Positions 1-10,724 of a DNA stretch of 33,801 bases are shown piece after piece. Position 1 is the stretch's first letter, and each line of letters starts with the position of its first letter. The notes below the pieces were generated by a model that saw only the letters and a program-made list of their open reading frames with translations, ran no database searches and was not told where the DNA came from. Source of the DNA: Mesotaenium endlicherianum (lineage: Eukaryota; Streptophyta; Zygnematophyceae; Zygnematales; Mesotaeniaceae). Made by a program: the position numbers and the translations under genes. Where the stretch lies: assembly GCA_009602735.1 (NCBI GenBank), contig WELA01013495.1, positions 254,345 through 288,145 on the forward strand, in the 5' to 3' direction.

Positions 1-52
1 GGGGGGGGAAATAGGGACTGACGAGCTTGTTGTTGCTTACGTGTGTATTCAG

Positions 53-241
53 ATATGTGTGCTGGAGGAGGGCAAGGTGGTGGAGCGGGGCTCCCACGAC
101 GCCTTGCTAGCAAAAGAGGGGAGGTACGCTCAGCTGTGGCATCAGCAGACGAGCAGAGAGGAAGCCGACGCCGGGGAGGGAGAGGGCGCCGACGCGTTTC
201 CGGGAGAGGCTTTGGAAAGCAAAACTGGTGAAAAGAAGTAG
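53..241 (+). CDS. ATM-type (ABCB, mitochondrial) ABC transporter, 3' terminal exon only
   Basis: The open frame reads ICVLEEGKVVERGSHDALL, then GRYAQLWHQQ, and stops at TAG 239-241. This is the region after the Walker B/H-loop at the C-terminal end of the nucleotide-binding domain of half-size ABC transporters of the ATM/HMT1 family (plant ATM3/ABCB25-like). These sit in the mitochondrial inner membrane and export glutathione-linked sulfur compounds used in cytosolic Fe-S cluster and Moco assembly. The pattern of hydrophobic-VLE-G-KVVE-G-H-LL followed by GRYAQLW is diagnostic for the subfamily. The exon is taken to start at 53 because AG at 51-52 follows a T/G-rich stretch (about 28-50) and the family homology begins there. 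The last 25 or so residues are a charged Glu/Gly/Ala tail with no recognisable motif. The rest of the gene lies to the left of the window. Alternative: another ABCB half transporter. Confidence 0.72.
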   Translation: MCVLEEGKVVERGSHDALLAKEGRYAQLWHQQTSREEADAGEGEGADAFPGEALESKTGEKK

Positions 242-1475
242 ACGTTGCGAGTTCCGCCCACCAGTTCGCTTTGGCATGTTAGCAGCTCCACCCTCTCCCC
301 AGTGAACGAGTGTGACTGAAACAGATCTCCTGGAAAGGCTTAAACACCAGGAGGTCAACATACGATGAGGGACGGGACGATGTGCCATGGATATACGGAT
401 ATATATTCAGCTATAGACAGCTATACGCAGCTATGTATTCAGATACATCTTGCGTCATTCTTAATGAATAATGGGGGGCTTGTGACCAGGGGACGATTTG
501 ACAAGCTAGGGTCTCGCTGCAAGGGTCTCTTTGGAAGGCCAGGTCTTTGCGTCCGCTTCTTTGGTAGCTTGCGGCCTTTGCAGAAATAAGCTCGCGTATA
601 GCATGTGCGTCTTGAAGTTTTCATTCCATTTCCTTCCAGTCTCTCCAATATATATCTGGGCTGGCATCACGCACATCAACTTGGTCAATTTGGGATAGCC
701 GAGGAGTGAGGCTGGGCCGTTAAGTCTGCCTGACAGAGACATAGGGTTGGATGAATCGATAGCCAAATATTTACATGAGAATGCATGGATGTGCGCAATG
801 TGTGTGACTGCAGCCAGGGTGTATTTTCACCTCATCTTTGGCCAGCAACTTGCAAGTTAGCAGTTTTAGAATTGCACCCGCATGTTGCATTCCTCACATT
901 TGCGAGTATCCTCGTGTACCGACATTTTTTGAGTGTGAACGGATTTTGGGGGAGGGGGGGGGGGGGGACAATATCTTAAAAAAAGGCTGATTCTCATTGA
1001 GGCACATACAGATATGTGGAGATTGTCTCCATATTGGTTCAACCTCAGATAGGTTGAAGTGCATCAATATCAGGTTACACGCATGTACAGGGACAGAAGC
1101 GTTCAAATTCCCAAGTATGTGACTTTGGTTGCCTATATGTTGCTCTCACAAACCACCGTTTGCCACATGGGGACTGCGTGGGGCGTGCCTTGGCGTAACT
1201 CGCAGCTAGGAGGTACGTCTGATTCCACCTGTACGGGGCAACTGAGTTGATATCCGTGCCATTGTCTGAAGAGCGGCAATCTCTTGAGATTCTTACAGAC
1301 ATGCGACGATCTTCTCGCCCTTCAATTGGTCTTTCCTAATTTCTATCAGAAGGTAAACTGTATATGAGGGCATGCAAGTGCACATCGATCCCCAATGTCT
1401 ATACACAATAGGAGTGAGCAACCAATTGTCTAGAGGTGCTTGCCTCTGCACCGCAGTCTAAGCTAGCCCTTCAAG
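242..1475. other. Intergenic / probable 3' UTR region
   Basis: No coding region is supported here. The first few hundred bases probably hold the 3' UTR of the transporter gene. The open frames seen are under 95 codons, overlap on both strands and lack protein-like composition. A G homopolymer of 14 bases (954-967) inside a G-rich stretch starting at 948 could be a weak assembly point. I see no RNA gene or repeat otherwise. Confidence 0.6.
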
Positions 1476-1853
1476 TCAAGTGGGTGGTGGTACCATGTAT
1501 GCACGCGCAATTTGCGGAACCAAGGCATCAATTGAGGACTCGGGGAGGTCGCCTCTAGAAAGGCTTTGCTGCAGGTTTTCTCTGGCCATCGTCAACACAG
1601 CCAGCCTATACGGCTCGGTGCCCTCCTCGACAAAGCGATCAATCCACGCGCTCAAGGCGCTCAGGGCTTTGTCACCAGCGCCGCCTTCAGCGTGCGCGTG
1701 CTCCTCTTTGGGCGAGAGTCTCTGACACGGGTCTACCACATTGACAGCATGACCGTCGAGAAAGCGCGGGCTGACGCCACGTTCGTCTACCTGTCCAACT
1801 GCCGGCCTCTGCTTGTAGTTTGCAGAGTTAGCATGGGTGTGAACGAGGACCGC

Positions 1854-1884
<31 letters not shown>

Positions 1885-4800
1885 TGCTGCGGCACCCACT
1901 CCTGCTCCTGAGCCCGCCGCGCCTGCTCCTGCTCCTCCATCATCATCAATTCATAAGGACTCCTCGCACACTCGCTATCCCTCACCATCGAGCTTTCCAG
2001 GCCTGTACAAGTGGCGACGTCCCCTCTCGCGCAGCTCCAATCTGCTCGCAGCGAGTGACTACCCGATTCGTGACCCCCGCCTCTGCCCTGCTGGCTGCCT
2101 GAGTGGCGGAGGATGCTGCCAATCCCGAGCGCTCTGCACACGGCCTGCAGCTCCTCCGGCTCCTCCTCCTCCTCTTCATCCCCCTCCTCCCCCTCCTCAG
2201 CATCGTCGTCTTCATCGGCATGCACGCTCTCCCAGAGATGCGAGGCACCACCCAGTGAGCCGCACAACAGGTGTCGAGCTCCGAGCGCGTCTGCGGCGGC
2301 ACTCCCCCCCCCTACACTGGCAGCAGTCCCTCCGGCGTACGACAGCTCAGCAGTGGCCAGGCACCTCATCCAATGGTCCTCGCCAGAGCTGCAGGTCCCC
2401 CCCTGGAGGGAAGTGTCAAATGGCCCCCAGGGGGGAGAAGGGGGAGGAGGTGCACGCGCAGACCCGTGCGGAGCATGCGCATGCGCCTCCTCTCCATCTC
2501 GACGATGACAGGAAGGCGAGGATGGACATGGCACCTTAGTCCTGGCGCCAGCAGAAGTCGCAGCAGCAGCAGCAGCCGCCAGCGCAGGTGATCCTGATGC
2601 CCCCTGTGCAGCCACAGCCGCAGCAGCAGCAGCAGTGGCAGCAGTGGCAGCACCAGCATCAGCAGCGGCATCTTCAGCGGCAGCAGGCGGAGCAGCAGCA
2701 GCAGCAGGAGCGTGGCTCCTTCCTAAGCCAGAAAGGGAGCCGGGCCCTTGAGCTGGTGACTGCCTGGGGGGCATCTCGGAGGAAGTCATGGCTGCCTCGC
2801 CTGGGGCTTGCGGGCCACTCTGCCCCACCTGCCCCTCCAACGTCCGCAAACAGCCCCTACTCTTTGGAAGCCCTTGCCCCGCCTCCAAGCCGTGAGAGAA
2901 ACTTCCATTTTCAAAGGACCCCAGTGGGGAGGCTGCTTCTAATGCGGCCATCTCGCCGCTTTGAGTCAGAGGGGAGAACGAGAGGCCCCTGCCCCCTGCC
3001 GGCACATCTGGGCTGCGCAAGCAACCTACGCTTCTGGAAAGCCCCCGCGGAGACGCAGCTTCCAATCCCGCCAGCTCGTCGTTCTGCGTCAGAGGGGAGA
3101 ACGGGAGGCCCCTCCCTGCCAGCTGGCCCACGCCTGCCAGCTGGCCCGCTCCAGCGGCAGGAGAAGGAGGGAACCGTGACTCTGCGCTGCCGCCAGGAGA
3201 GCCCCCTGCAATGGGACCACTGCGACCCGGAACCGGCAGAGGACACCTGTCGGCGCCTGCAGCTCCCACCTGGCCCCACGTGCACCCGCCTCCCTCCCAG
3301 CCGCTGTCAACATCCGCATCCCAATCGACCTCCTCCGCGTCGTAGGCTCCTGTCCGTGTTTTCCCGAGAATTGAACCCGTAACAGCACTGTGCGTCTGAG
3401 AATGCGTTCGCTTCGTAAGCCTGTCCAGGTCAGCGGCCGCGGGACGGGGACAAGTGTCCAGCCTGTCCCCGCTCCCCTGGAGGCCCTCTGGGAGACTGAA
3501 AGTGGCAAGGGCCTGTTCGCACTCATCAGGCGGGGCATCGTTGTCCCTGCCCTCTGGGAAGCTGGAAGCGGCAGGGGCCTGTTCGCACTCGCCTGCGTCG
3601 GAGAGCTCGCTGCTGCTGCTCTCAGGGTGGCGCTGCTCGGGCCTCGCCAGAACGGACACAGGCGACGAAGCAAAGGGCGCAAAAACCATGTCTTTCTCCT
3701 TCTCCTTCTCCCTCTCCTCTTCCTTCTCCCCCTCCTTGTCCTCCCCCCCGCGCCCCGCAGGCCACGCAGCACGCCTGCGGTCCTCTTCCAGCAAGAACAC
3801 GCACTCTTCTTCTTCTTCTCCTTCTCCTTCACCGTCGCCGCATGCGTCAAACCTCAGGCGTGACGGCTGGCAAGGAGACGGGAGGGGCTCGAGGGGAGGG
3901 CTCTCGCTGTGAGGCTGGCGAGGGGGGGGAGGCTGCTCCGTCGGAGGATGAGGAGGAGGTGCAGCGCCATGGCGGAGGTCATGGTGAGTACCGAGTGGGA
4001 TCAGCAGAGCAGCTGCGTCGAGACGCATGTTGATTCTCCCCGTTAAAACGTCCCCGGGGGCCACCGCAGAGTGAGAACCTGAAAGCGGCAGAGCTGCTCC
4101 ATCGGGATGCGTGACAATCTTTCCCGTCGAATCGTCCCCAGGGGAGGTGGCAGCAGCAGGGTCAGCAGCATGGTGAGTGCCCGAGAGCGGCAGAGCTGCT
4201 CCGTCAAGGCAAGTCTCCATCTTCCCCGTCAAATCCGCCCCGGATGCCCTTCCCGCGAACCCGTCGACCACTTCAGTGCAAACAGTTGGCCACACCCTCT
4301 CCCCCTGGGAGTCATACGCAAGCACTACCTGCGCCTGCTCCTCCTCAACCTCGCTTGCTGCTCCTCTCTTCCAAGAGCTTGTCAACACTCCCCCACCCCC
4401 CACCCCCACCTCCACCTCCACCTCCCACCCAACTCCCAGTGCCCCCTGCTCACACTTACGCTCAACCACTGCTCCTCCCCTCGCAGGGCTCGTCAACAGC
4501 CCCCCCAACACCCCCACTTTCTCCTGGGAGCTGCCAACTGGCGGCGGGGCTGAGTCCCCAACGCATCCCTCTGAGGACTCGTCCCTTTCTGGCCCGGATC
4601 CACATAAGGTCCCGAGGGGGTGCGCCTTGTCTGCTGCCCCTTTCTGGGAGCACATGTCGGGAGGAGCAACGGGCGATGTGCTCCTGCCTCCGGCCCTCTC
4701 AAGCACCAGAGGGATCTTCTTCTTGCCCTGCCCTCTTCGCCTCCCCCTCCGCAGCCCCCGCTGCCCCTGGGGCTCTCCCGGCGGCAGAGGAGCAGCAGCA

Positions 4801-6053
4801 CCAGCAGCAGCAGGCAGCTGAGAAGGACCTCTTCTCCCACCATGTGCGACCTGCTGACTGTTCATCTTCCAATGAAGCCCACGAGAGCATATGCTACTCC
4901 CTCCCTCCCCTCCCCTTCCTCCCCCCCCTTCCGCTCCACCTCCTCCTCCTCCTCCTCCCGCACCCACTCCTCCTTGCCCTCCCCCTCCTCCCGCNCGGTA
5001 GTCTGAAGGGCCCGTTCATATAGTCAGCAGCCACCTGGCAGAGCAGCCCCCGCCTGTACTCCTCCCTGGAGCTGCCACGTGTCCCCATCCTGAGGTGGCT
5101 ATGCTCCTCTCCTCCTCCTTCAGAGGCCGAGGGGGCAAGTGTGCAGCGCCCCGCGGTGCTGCCAGTTGTCACCATCCCAAAGTGGCGACGATGCTCACCA
5201 GCGCCCCCTCCAGAGGGCGGGGGGACAGGTGTGCAGTAGAAGGCCTCCTCCGCAACTTCCAGGAAGCTCGCCCACTCCCCCTCTGTCATCTCAGAGGCAG
5301 CATCCATGGCAGGAGAGTGAGCCAGCCCCAGGAGGGGGGTTTTCTGCTCTAATGGACGGCAGGACTCGCTTTCCCTCAGGCTGGTGTTATAGTCTACTCC
5401 TGGCAAAGGTTCCTTTGATGCGCCAGCTAGAGTGGCTGGGAGTTGTAGGGACTGAGAGCAACGGGGCTGGTCCTGATGGACCCGGTGGACGGCAGGAGAT
5501 AAGAGCGATCCTACGCCTCTTGCTGCGCTCTGATGCTGCTTCGGAGGGGTGGTCACTACTGTGTTGCCACCCTTCCTTCCACCCCCCCCTCTAGGATGTT
5601 GTTCTAGGGATAGTGTGCCTGCAGGGGGGGGGTGGATTGCGAGTGTGTGTGCGCCTAGCTTCAGCTCTCTGGCCGGCGATTTGAGCTGCTTGAGCCAGGC
5701 AGTGGGCTCTTGCGCGTGATTGGGGGAGCCTGGAGGGGAGGAGTAGCTGCAATCACTTTCCTTGCTGCAGTCAGCTTCGGAGGCAGACACCTGTCGCGGC
5801 ATGGCGTAGCTCTCTGGCTGCTGCCTCTGCGGCGTATGTGGACTTTTGGAGGATTGGCCAGCTGTCAGAGCCTGGTGAGACGAGCGCGGTTGCCCCACCT
5901 CTTGATGATGGCCCTCTACTACATCAGAGGCAACCATCTGGCGAGATGCGCCTTCTTTGACATTGCCCGGATTTGTTCGGTTGGGGATATCCTCCAAGCG
6001 GCTGAGTACCCTACCAGGAGGAGCTGGCCGCAACAAGGGGGGACTATCCTGGG
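1476..6053 (-). CDS. Large low-complexity, probably disordered protein of unknown function (frame interrupted by one N)
   Basis: I do not recognise the family. Reading leftwards, one frame runs from an acceptor-like site near 6054-6070 to 4996, and a second from 4994 to the TGA at 1476-1478. Omitting the N at 4995 puts both in a single frame of roughly 1,540 codons, far beyond chance even in GC-rich DNA. No ATG lies near the 5' end of the exon, so an upstream exon is expected. The product is rich in Pro, Ser, Gly, Glu and Ala. It has a 12-Gln run (codons at 1854-1889), Glu/Asp runs, an alanine-rich tract and a Lys/Glu/Arg segment. Internal repeats are visible: three units of about 30 residues around a DGAALPLSG-like core (about 3976-4244), two SPLTQ/LEAASP units and two ECEQA/FPEG units. 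The only globular-looking parts are a WASFLEVAEEAFYC segment near the N-terminal end and the last 60 residues, which contain AWIDRFVEEG and look helical. A nuclear or scaffold role would be a guess. Confidence 0.55.
1854..1889 (-). repeat. (CAG)n-type triplet repeat coding polyglutamine
   Basis: On the plus strand this is a CTG run with one TTG interruption; on the coding (minus) strand it gives twelve consecutive Gln codons (CAG with one CAA). Shorter CAG runs also occur on the plus strand at about 2560-2710, where the minus-strand frame reads alanine-rich protein. Such tracts are length-variable and mark the protein as disordered here. Confidence 0.85.
4995..4995. other. Ambiguous base N at a reading-frame break
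   Basis: This is the only non-ACGT base in the window. It lies in a C/T-rich, GC-rich stretch. The minus-strand frame upstream has codons ending on one side of it and the downstream frame begins exactly on the other side, so dropping the base restores one continuous frame. It may be a consensus placeholder for a base that does not exist, or a collapsed low-complexity gap. Confidence 0.85.
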
Positions 6054-6391
6054 CTAGACGATGATGCAGCTGCACAGAGATAACCAGTTGCCGAGCGTGA
6101 GTGGCTCCGAAAGAAGAGCACACACGCCAGTGCTAGCTGGCTTTCCGGAAAACTCCAAGCGCAAAGTGTTCTCTTGTTATTCATTTATGTCCTCCAAAGG
6201 GCAGCAAAAGTAGGAGGAAGCAGTTTGCACGAAGGTTGCGCCTCATGCTCTATATTACGCACCATTAGAACAGATAAAGAAAGACTAGAACAAAAGGAAT
6301 ATACATGACAGACACTGTGTGTCCATTCCTTTCCAAACAGCTGGTCATCTATAGCCATATCAATCACACAGAAACTGGGTACGACGCATAC

Positions 6392-6572
6392 CACTTTGCA
6401 GCTCCAAAAGAAGCTCTCCTTCTGTAAGGGAGTCATAGTCGTAAGAACAATCTAGGGGCAGCTCGTTGCCCAAACCTTTCCCACTTTCACTGAGAGCACT
6501 GCGTAATCTGCGAAGGATAAGATAAAGACTTCGGTCTTGACGGAGATGAATGTCGTTCCCTCTTCTACCTTC
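6392..6572 (-). CDS. Tentative upstream exon of the large minus-strand gene
   Basis: A minus-strand open stretch reads protein-like sequence (LYLILRRLRSALSESG, then SLTEGELLLELQS). It is bounded by a possible acceptor (CAG at 6573-6575) and by a GTATGC donor-like site right after 6392. Joining this end to the acceptor-like TAG at 6054-6056 keeps the downstream frame open (phase 1), whereas joining to the better-looking CAG at 6070-6072 does not. The composition resembles a folded protein more than the disordered part that follows. Neither splice site is strong and no start codon is seen. This is a suggestion only. Confidence 0.2.
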
Positions 6573-6927
6573 CTGTATCGCAAATTGTACCCCCACTTTT
6601 GCAAACCGAGTCCCATATCCTATGCAACAACCTCAAGGCGGAGCTATTCGTGTAACGAGTAGCAACGTAGATCAGGACGCTGGGGACTCTTGCGATGTAG
6701 TAGTCTTCTCGATAGGACCGGATTGCACTGTGTCCCTCCCCGCATCATATGCACAGCAACAACGTAGCCTGCATGCATGATGCACTTTAGATAATCTGTA
6801 TGGAAAGGGAATGTTGTAGACTCGGAAATAAGTTAGAACAGAGCGTGACATTGGCGCCAGTTTCCAAGTACGAGACGGGTACCGGCATGGGGTATACCGG
6901 ACAATACCGGGGGACCTCGGGACTTTC

Positions 6928-8067
6928 CTGGTACGCGGAATGAACGGCAAGCTCGGGCAGTCTTTGCTGGTACGGGGAATAAAGGGCAAGCTTGGGCAAG
7001 TTTTGCTGGTACGCGGCATGCACGGCAAGCTGGGCAGTTTTTGCTGGTACGCGGAATGCACGGCAAGCTTGGGCACTCTTGACTGGTACGCGGAATGAAG
7101 GGCAAGCTGCTGCAATTTTTGCTGGTACGCGGAATAATCGTCAAGGTGGGGCATTGTGCTGGTACGTGCAGTGAACGGCAAGCTGTGCAGTTTTGCTGGT
7201 ACGTGGAATGCATGCCAAGCTGGGGCACTTTCTGCTGGCACGCAGAATGAAGAACAAAGTGGGGAAGTCTGCTGGTACGTGGAATGCACGGCAAGCTGGG
7301 ACAGTTTTTGCTGGTACGCGGAATAATCGGCAGCCTTGGGCATTGTGCTGGTACGTGCAATGAAGGGCAAGCTGGGCAGTTTTGGCTGGTCGTGGAACGC
7401 ACAGCAAGCTGGGCAGTTTTGGCTGGTACGCGGAATGCACGGCAAGCTTGGGCACCTTTGACTGGTACGTGGAATGCACGGCAAGCTGGGGCAGTTTTTG
7501 CTGGTACGCGGAATAAATCAGCAAGCTGGGGCATTGTGCTGGTACGTGCAATGCACGGCAAGCTGGGCAGTTTGGCTGGTACGTGGAATGCACGAGCTGG
7601 GGCAGTTTTTGCTGGTACGCGGAATGAAGGGCAAGCTGCTGCAGTTTTTTCTGGTAAGCGGAATAATCGGCAAGGTGGGGAATTTTGCTAGTACGTGCAA
7701 TGAACAGCAAGCTGGGCAGTTTTTGCTGGTACGTGAAATGCACGGCAAGCTGGGGCAGCTTTTTCCCGGTACGCGGAATGAAGGGCAAGGTGGGAAATTT
7801 TGCCGGTACGAGCAATGGACGGGAAGCTTGGGCAGTTTTAACTGGTACGCGAAATAATCGGCAAGCTAGGGCATTGTGCTGGTACGTGAAATGCACGGCA
7901 AGCTTGGGGTGTTTTAGATGGTACGCGGAATAAATGGCAAGATGCATGAGGCAGTCCTTGCTGGTACGCGGAAGTGACGGCAAGCTGGGGCAGTTTTTGC
8001 TGGTACGCAGAATGAACGGCAAGCTGGGGCAGTTTTTACTTGTACGCGGAATGAATGAACCAACTAG
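6928..8067. repeat. Tandem satellite-like array, unit 37-39 bp, about 30 copies
   Basis: Units follow the pattern CTGGTACGCGGAATG, then a variable AMGGCAAGCT block, then a GGGGCAG and T-run block. Most units are 37-39 bp. Variants with AATAATCG or AATAAATC after the CGCG core recur at about 7131, 7321, 7511, 7661 and 7851, i.e. mostly every 190 bp or five units, which suggests a higher-order repeat. All three minus-strand frames are open over long distances because the unit lacks stops on that strand and 39 is divisible by 3. Mixed 37, 38 and 39 bp units break any one frame, so I do not regard it as coding. The array ends at 8067, where the large retroelement begins. Confidence 0.93.
8064..8067. 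repeat. Target-site duplication, left copy (CTAG, up to ACTAGT)
   Basis: CTAG precedes the element at 8064-8067 and follows it at 32062-32065. Because the element starts TGTC and ends GACA, the exact length (4 to 6 bases, ACTAGT) cannot be fixed. Both copies are flanked by satellite units, which supports insertion into the array. Confidence 0.6.
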
Positions 8068-8583
8068 TGTCGCGACTACTATCCGTTTGACGGTGCCGCA
8101 CGCGCAGCGCCAGCTACGGCCACCCAGGTACGGAAAGTCAACGTTGACTCATCGACCACTTGACTGATTTCGTCGCAGTCAGCGGTTATGTCAGCATCAA
8201 GACCACTAGCAAGGGGTCAATGTCAATGTGCCCCACACCCAGGAATGGGGGAGGTTTTGACAGCATAGACAGCCGTGAGACTAGAAGCTGGGATCAGTGA
8301 TGAGCCGCCCAGCAGGTACCAAGTCCAGTACTGTGTGACTGGCAGATTAAGCCAGGTCATGGCCGCAATGCCAAGATAGATTACGGTCGCCCGAGTGGGA
8401 ATCTTGAGCAAGTGGCATTTGCTTGTACACACCGTGCAGGAGTTCTTAGCCATGAGCCAATTAGGCGTGACTGCCAGCTGAGAAGCTAAGCAGCCACGCG
8501 CGACAGTCACGAGGTGTGCATGCATGCTGAGTGACTACGAGTTTGAGTTGAGCATGGCTAGGCAGAAGCGACATGCAGCTAAG
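8068..8583 (+). repeat. Left terminal repeat A1 of the outer element (truncated LTR)
   Basis: This 516 bp segment matches 30521-31037 with roughly a dozen differences and one single-base gap by eye (about 2-3%). The match stops abruptly at CAGCTAAG; on the right the repeat continues for 722 bp to 31759 but on the left gag begins 14 bp later. A deletion removing the rest of the LTR, the primer-binding site and the leader is the simplest reading. Confidence 0.85.
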
Positions 8584-8597
8584 AATTAACAGATGCC

Positions 8598-9770
8598 ATG
8601 AAGCAACTCACCGAGGGTCAGCAGCGAGCGGCTACTCGAGATGATGATGCTGGGTCTGTCGTAGAATTGCGTTAAGTGTGTGCAGAATTGTCTGAAAAGA
8701 TTGCTAATGCTCAGGAACGAGTAACACGCAGGGCTGCACTTTTTACAGGGCAGCATGGTGATAGTGCCACCACGGAAGCAAGCCATGCGCAAGCACTGGC
8801 TAGTTGCCGTAGGGATATGGAGGCTGGGGATGACCAGTGAGACTCTGAACACTGTCTGGATCGTTTCTTCAAGTTGCTCGAAGCAAAATTCCCAGAGGAT
8901 CGCAGTCTTAAGGTGCACCGTTATGTGCATTTTTTCCATCAGACGAACGAGACAGTGATGGAGGTCAAATCCAGATTGGTAGACCTTGCCAAGAAGGCAG
9001 GAATCTATGAGCCTAGGATTGTGGCTGACAAATTCTTATTGTGTCTAGGTAAAGACACAGATCGGGAGGTCAGGCCGCACCTATCTGCAAAACGCGGAAT
9101 CGATTGGAACATTGACGAGGCTGCTGAAATAGCACGCAATGTCGAGGAAGGTAAAGTTTGGTACAAGGAGGCGTCCAGGACGCTTATGGCTCCTGAGAGA
9201 AGGGAGGAATCCTTTCAGCCTAAGGCCAATAGCTCTAATTTTCAATTTAAAAGGAAGAGCGGGTCTTTCAATAGGTTTGCTAAGCACGCCAACACTGCTG
9301 AGACTGCAGAGGGCTGTTGGAATTGCGGGAAATCCAGACATCAGAAGAGAGATTGTCCGTACTCGGATGCTAAGCAATTGTCTGCTAGCAAGGCGCAGGT
9401 ATGCGCACATTGCAGCAAAAAGGGACACTTAGAAGATGAGTGTTGGTCTAAGAACCCAAATCTGAAGCCACCATGGGCTATTGCTGCCACAAAAGAGGCA
9501 GATAAAGGTAAGAAAAGGGAGAAAGATAACTCTGGTAACCGGAAGAGTAACCAGAAGTATGATGCTATGAGTGCAAAGATTGCAGAGTTGAAAGCTCAAT
9601 TTGCAAGACTTAATGTGCCTAATGTCTATTATGATGCAAATGTGGCCAAAAAGACCGTTTGTAAAGGCGAGGAGCTGACGCCTGAGAAGGCCGTGGCTGC
9701 AACTCCTGCGGAGCGCGCAAATCATGACTGTCTGGTCCCAAGGAATGCTGGGAAGCTTCCTCAGACCTTC
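8598..9770 (+). pseudogene. Gag region of the outer element (nucleocapsid with two CCHC zinc knuckles)
   Basis: The frame opens at ATG 8598 and is broken by TAA 8673-8675 and TGA 8838-8840, after which it stays open to 10170. The frame on both sides of these stops gives continuous protein-like sequence (KLLEAKFPEDRSL, HRYVHFFHQTNET), so they are point mutations in a once-open gene. Two C-x2-C-x4-H-x4-C knuckles follow: CWNCGKSRHQKRDC at about 9315-9356 and CAHCSKKGHLEDEC at about 9401-9442, the RNA-binding signature of retroelement nucleocapsids. A Lys-rich stretch follows them. Gag packages the RNA and forms the particle. The 3' boundary is approximate because Gag runs straight into the protease. 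Confidence 0.8.
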
Positions 9771-10440
9771 CGGATCACTCTCGATGAAAACGAGATTGCG
9801 CAGCTACGACAAGCCAAGCCTGGGCCATGCAAGACATTTAGTTTTTTGCTGGAAAAGCTGAAGGCTCTGGTGGAACACCGGATTCAGCACATTCCTTGTC
9901 TTTTGCTCGCTGATCTGCGTCTTACGTATCCTTTCACGGTTGAAGAAGCCGGACGGCAGCTGGACATAGCTGAGGAAGGCGCAAACAGCGCTTCGCTGCC
10001 TACTAATTTCAGCACTGTGAGAGTGCAGAACAAGGATAGAGTTTTGACGTTCAACGAATGGGCCGCTCCCAATATCCTATTGGACACTGGCGCACAGCCA
10101 ATAATCTTGGGAAAGCGAGCTGTGAAAGTTCTGGGATTGACGGCAAGGGACCTGAAAGAAAGTCCTTTTTAGTTGAGGACTGCATCTGGACAGATTTCAA
10201 AGTCTTGTGGGATTACCCGCAAGCCTGTGAAAATCACAGTAAACTTGGGGAAACTTGAGGAGGCGTCACTGCTCATAGAATGCACGGTGACAGAGGCAGA
10301 GAACTATGATGTTCTCTTGGGGACAGAAGCTCTGATTCCCCTGGGTATGATCATCGACCTGCAGAAGCAGAGGGTGACTTACCAGTCAACAGATCGGCAG
10401 CCGACAGGAGAAATTCCTGTAAAAATGGTTTGCTTGGGAG
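9771..10440 (+). pseudogene. Aspartic protease (retropepsin) region of the outer element, with an in-frame TAG
   Basis: The frame continues from Gag without a break. ILLDTGAQPIILG with the catalytic DTG at 10083-10091 is the retropepsin active-site motif. The second half, ENYDVLLGTEALIPLG, is the conserved hydrophobic-G-x-x-x-L/I block near the C-terminal end of these proteases. A TAG at 10170-10172 falls between the two halves, so it cannot be a gag-pol readthrough site that leaves the protease whole; it is best read as a disabling mutation. The enzyme would cleave the polyprotein into its parts. The 5' boundary is approximate. Confidence 0.78.
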
Positions 10441-10724
10441 AGGCGAACTACGGACTGCTAGACTGTTGTATGAATGACCGATATCCAGGCCATTATGACC
10501 TCATCATGCAACGCGAAGAGGAATGCTACACCAGCATCAACATGCCGACTCCCTTGGTTTGGCAACCTCAGATTATGGAGCAACTGGAAGCTGTGAGTAA
10601 CAGGGACCGTGGCCCGCACGAGCTGCTGCCAGTTCCCTACCCAATTAAGTCTGCTGCCAATTTGATGCCTGGAGTAGACCCGCTGCCGCAAGGCATTGTG
10701 CGGATGGAGGATCCTTTTTGCAGG

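Noticed and set aside
1566-5023. Many plus-strand frames of 100-260 codons opposite the large gene
   Set aside because: They are short, overlap each other, have shadow composition (poly-Leu, poly-Ser, poly-Gln from the same repeats) and lie opposite one much longer frame.
6672-8022. Long minus-strand frames with 13-residue repeats across the satellite (243-293 codons in three frames)
   Set aside because: All three frames are open because the repeat unit lacks stops on that strand; units of 37 and 38 bp shift the frame without effect, so there is no sign of selection for one frame.
10170-10172. TAG as a gag-pol readthrough signal
   Set aside because: It falls inside the protease, after the DTG motif and before the C-terminal block, which would split the enzyme.
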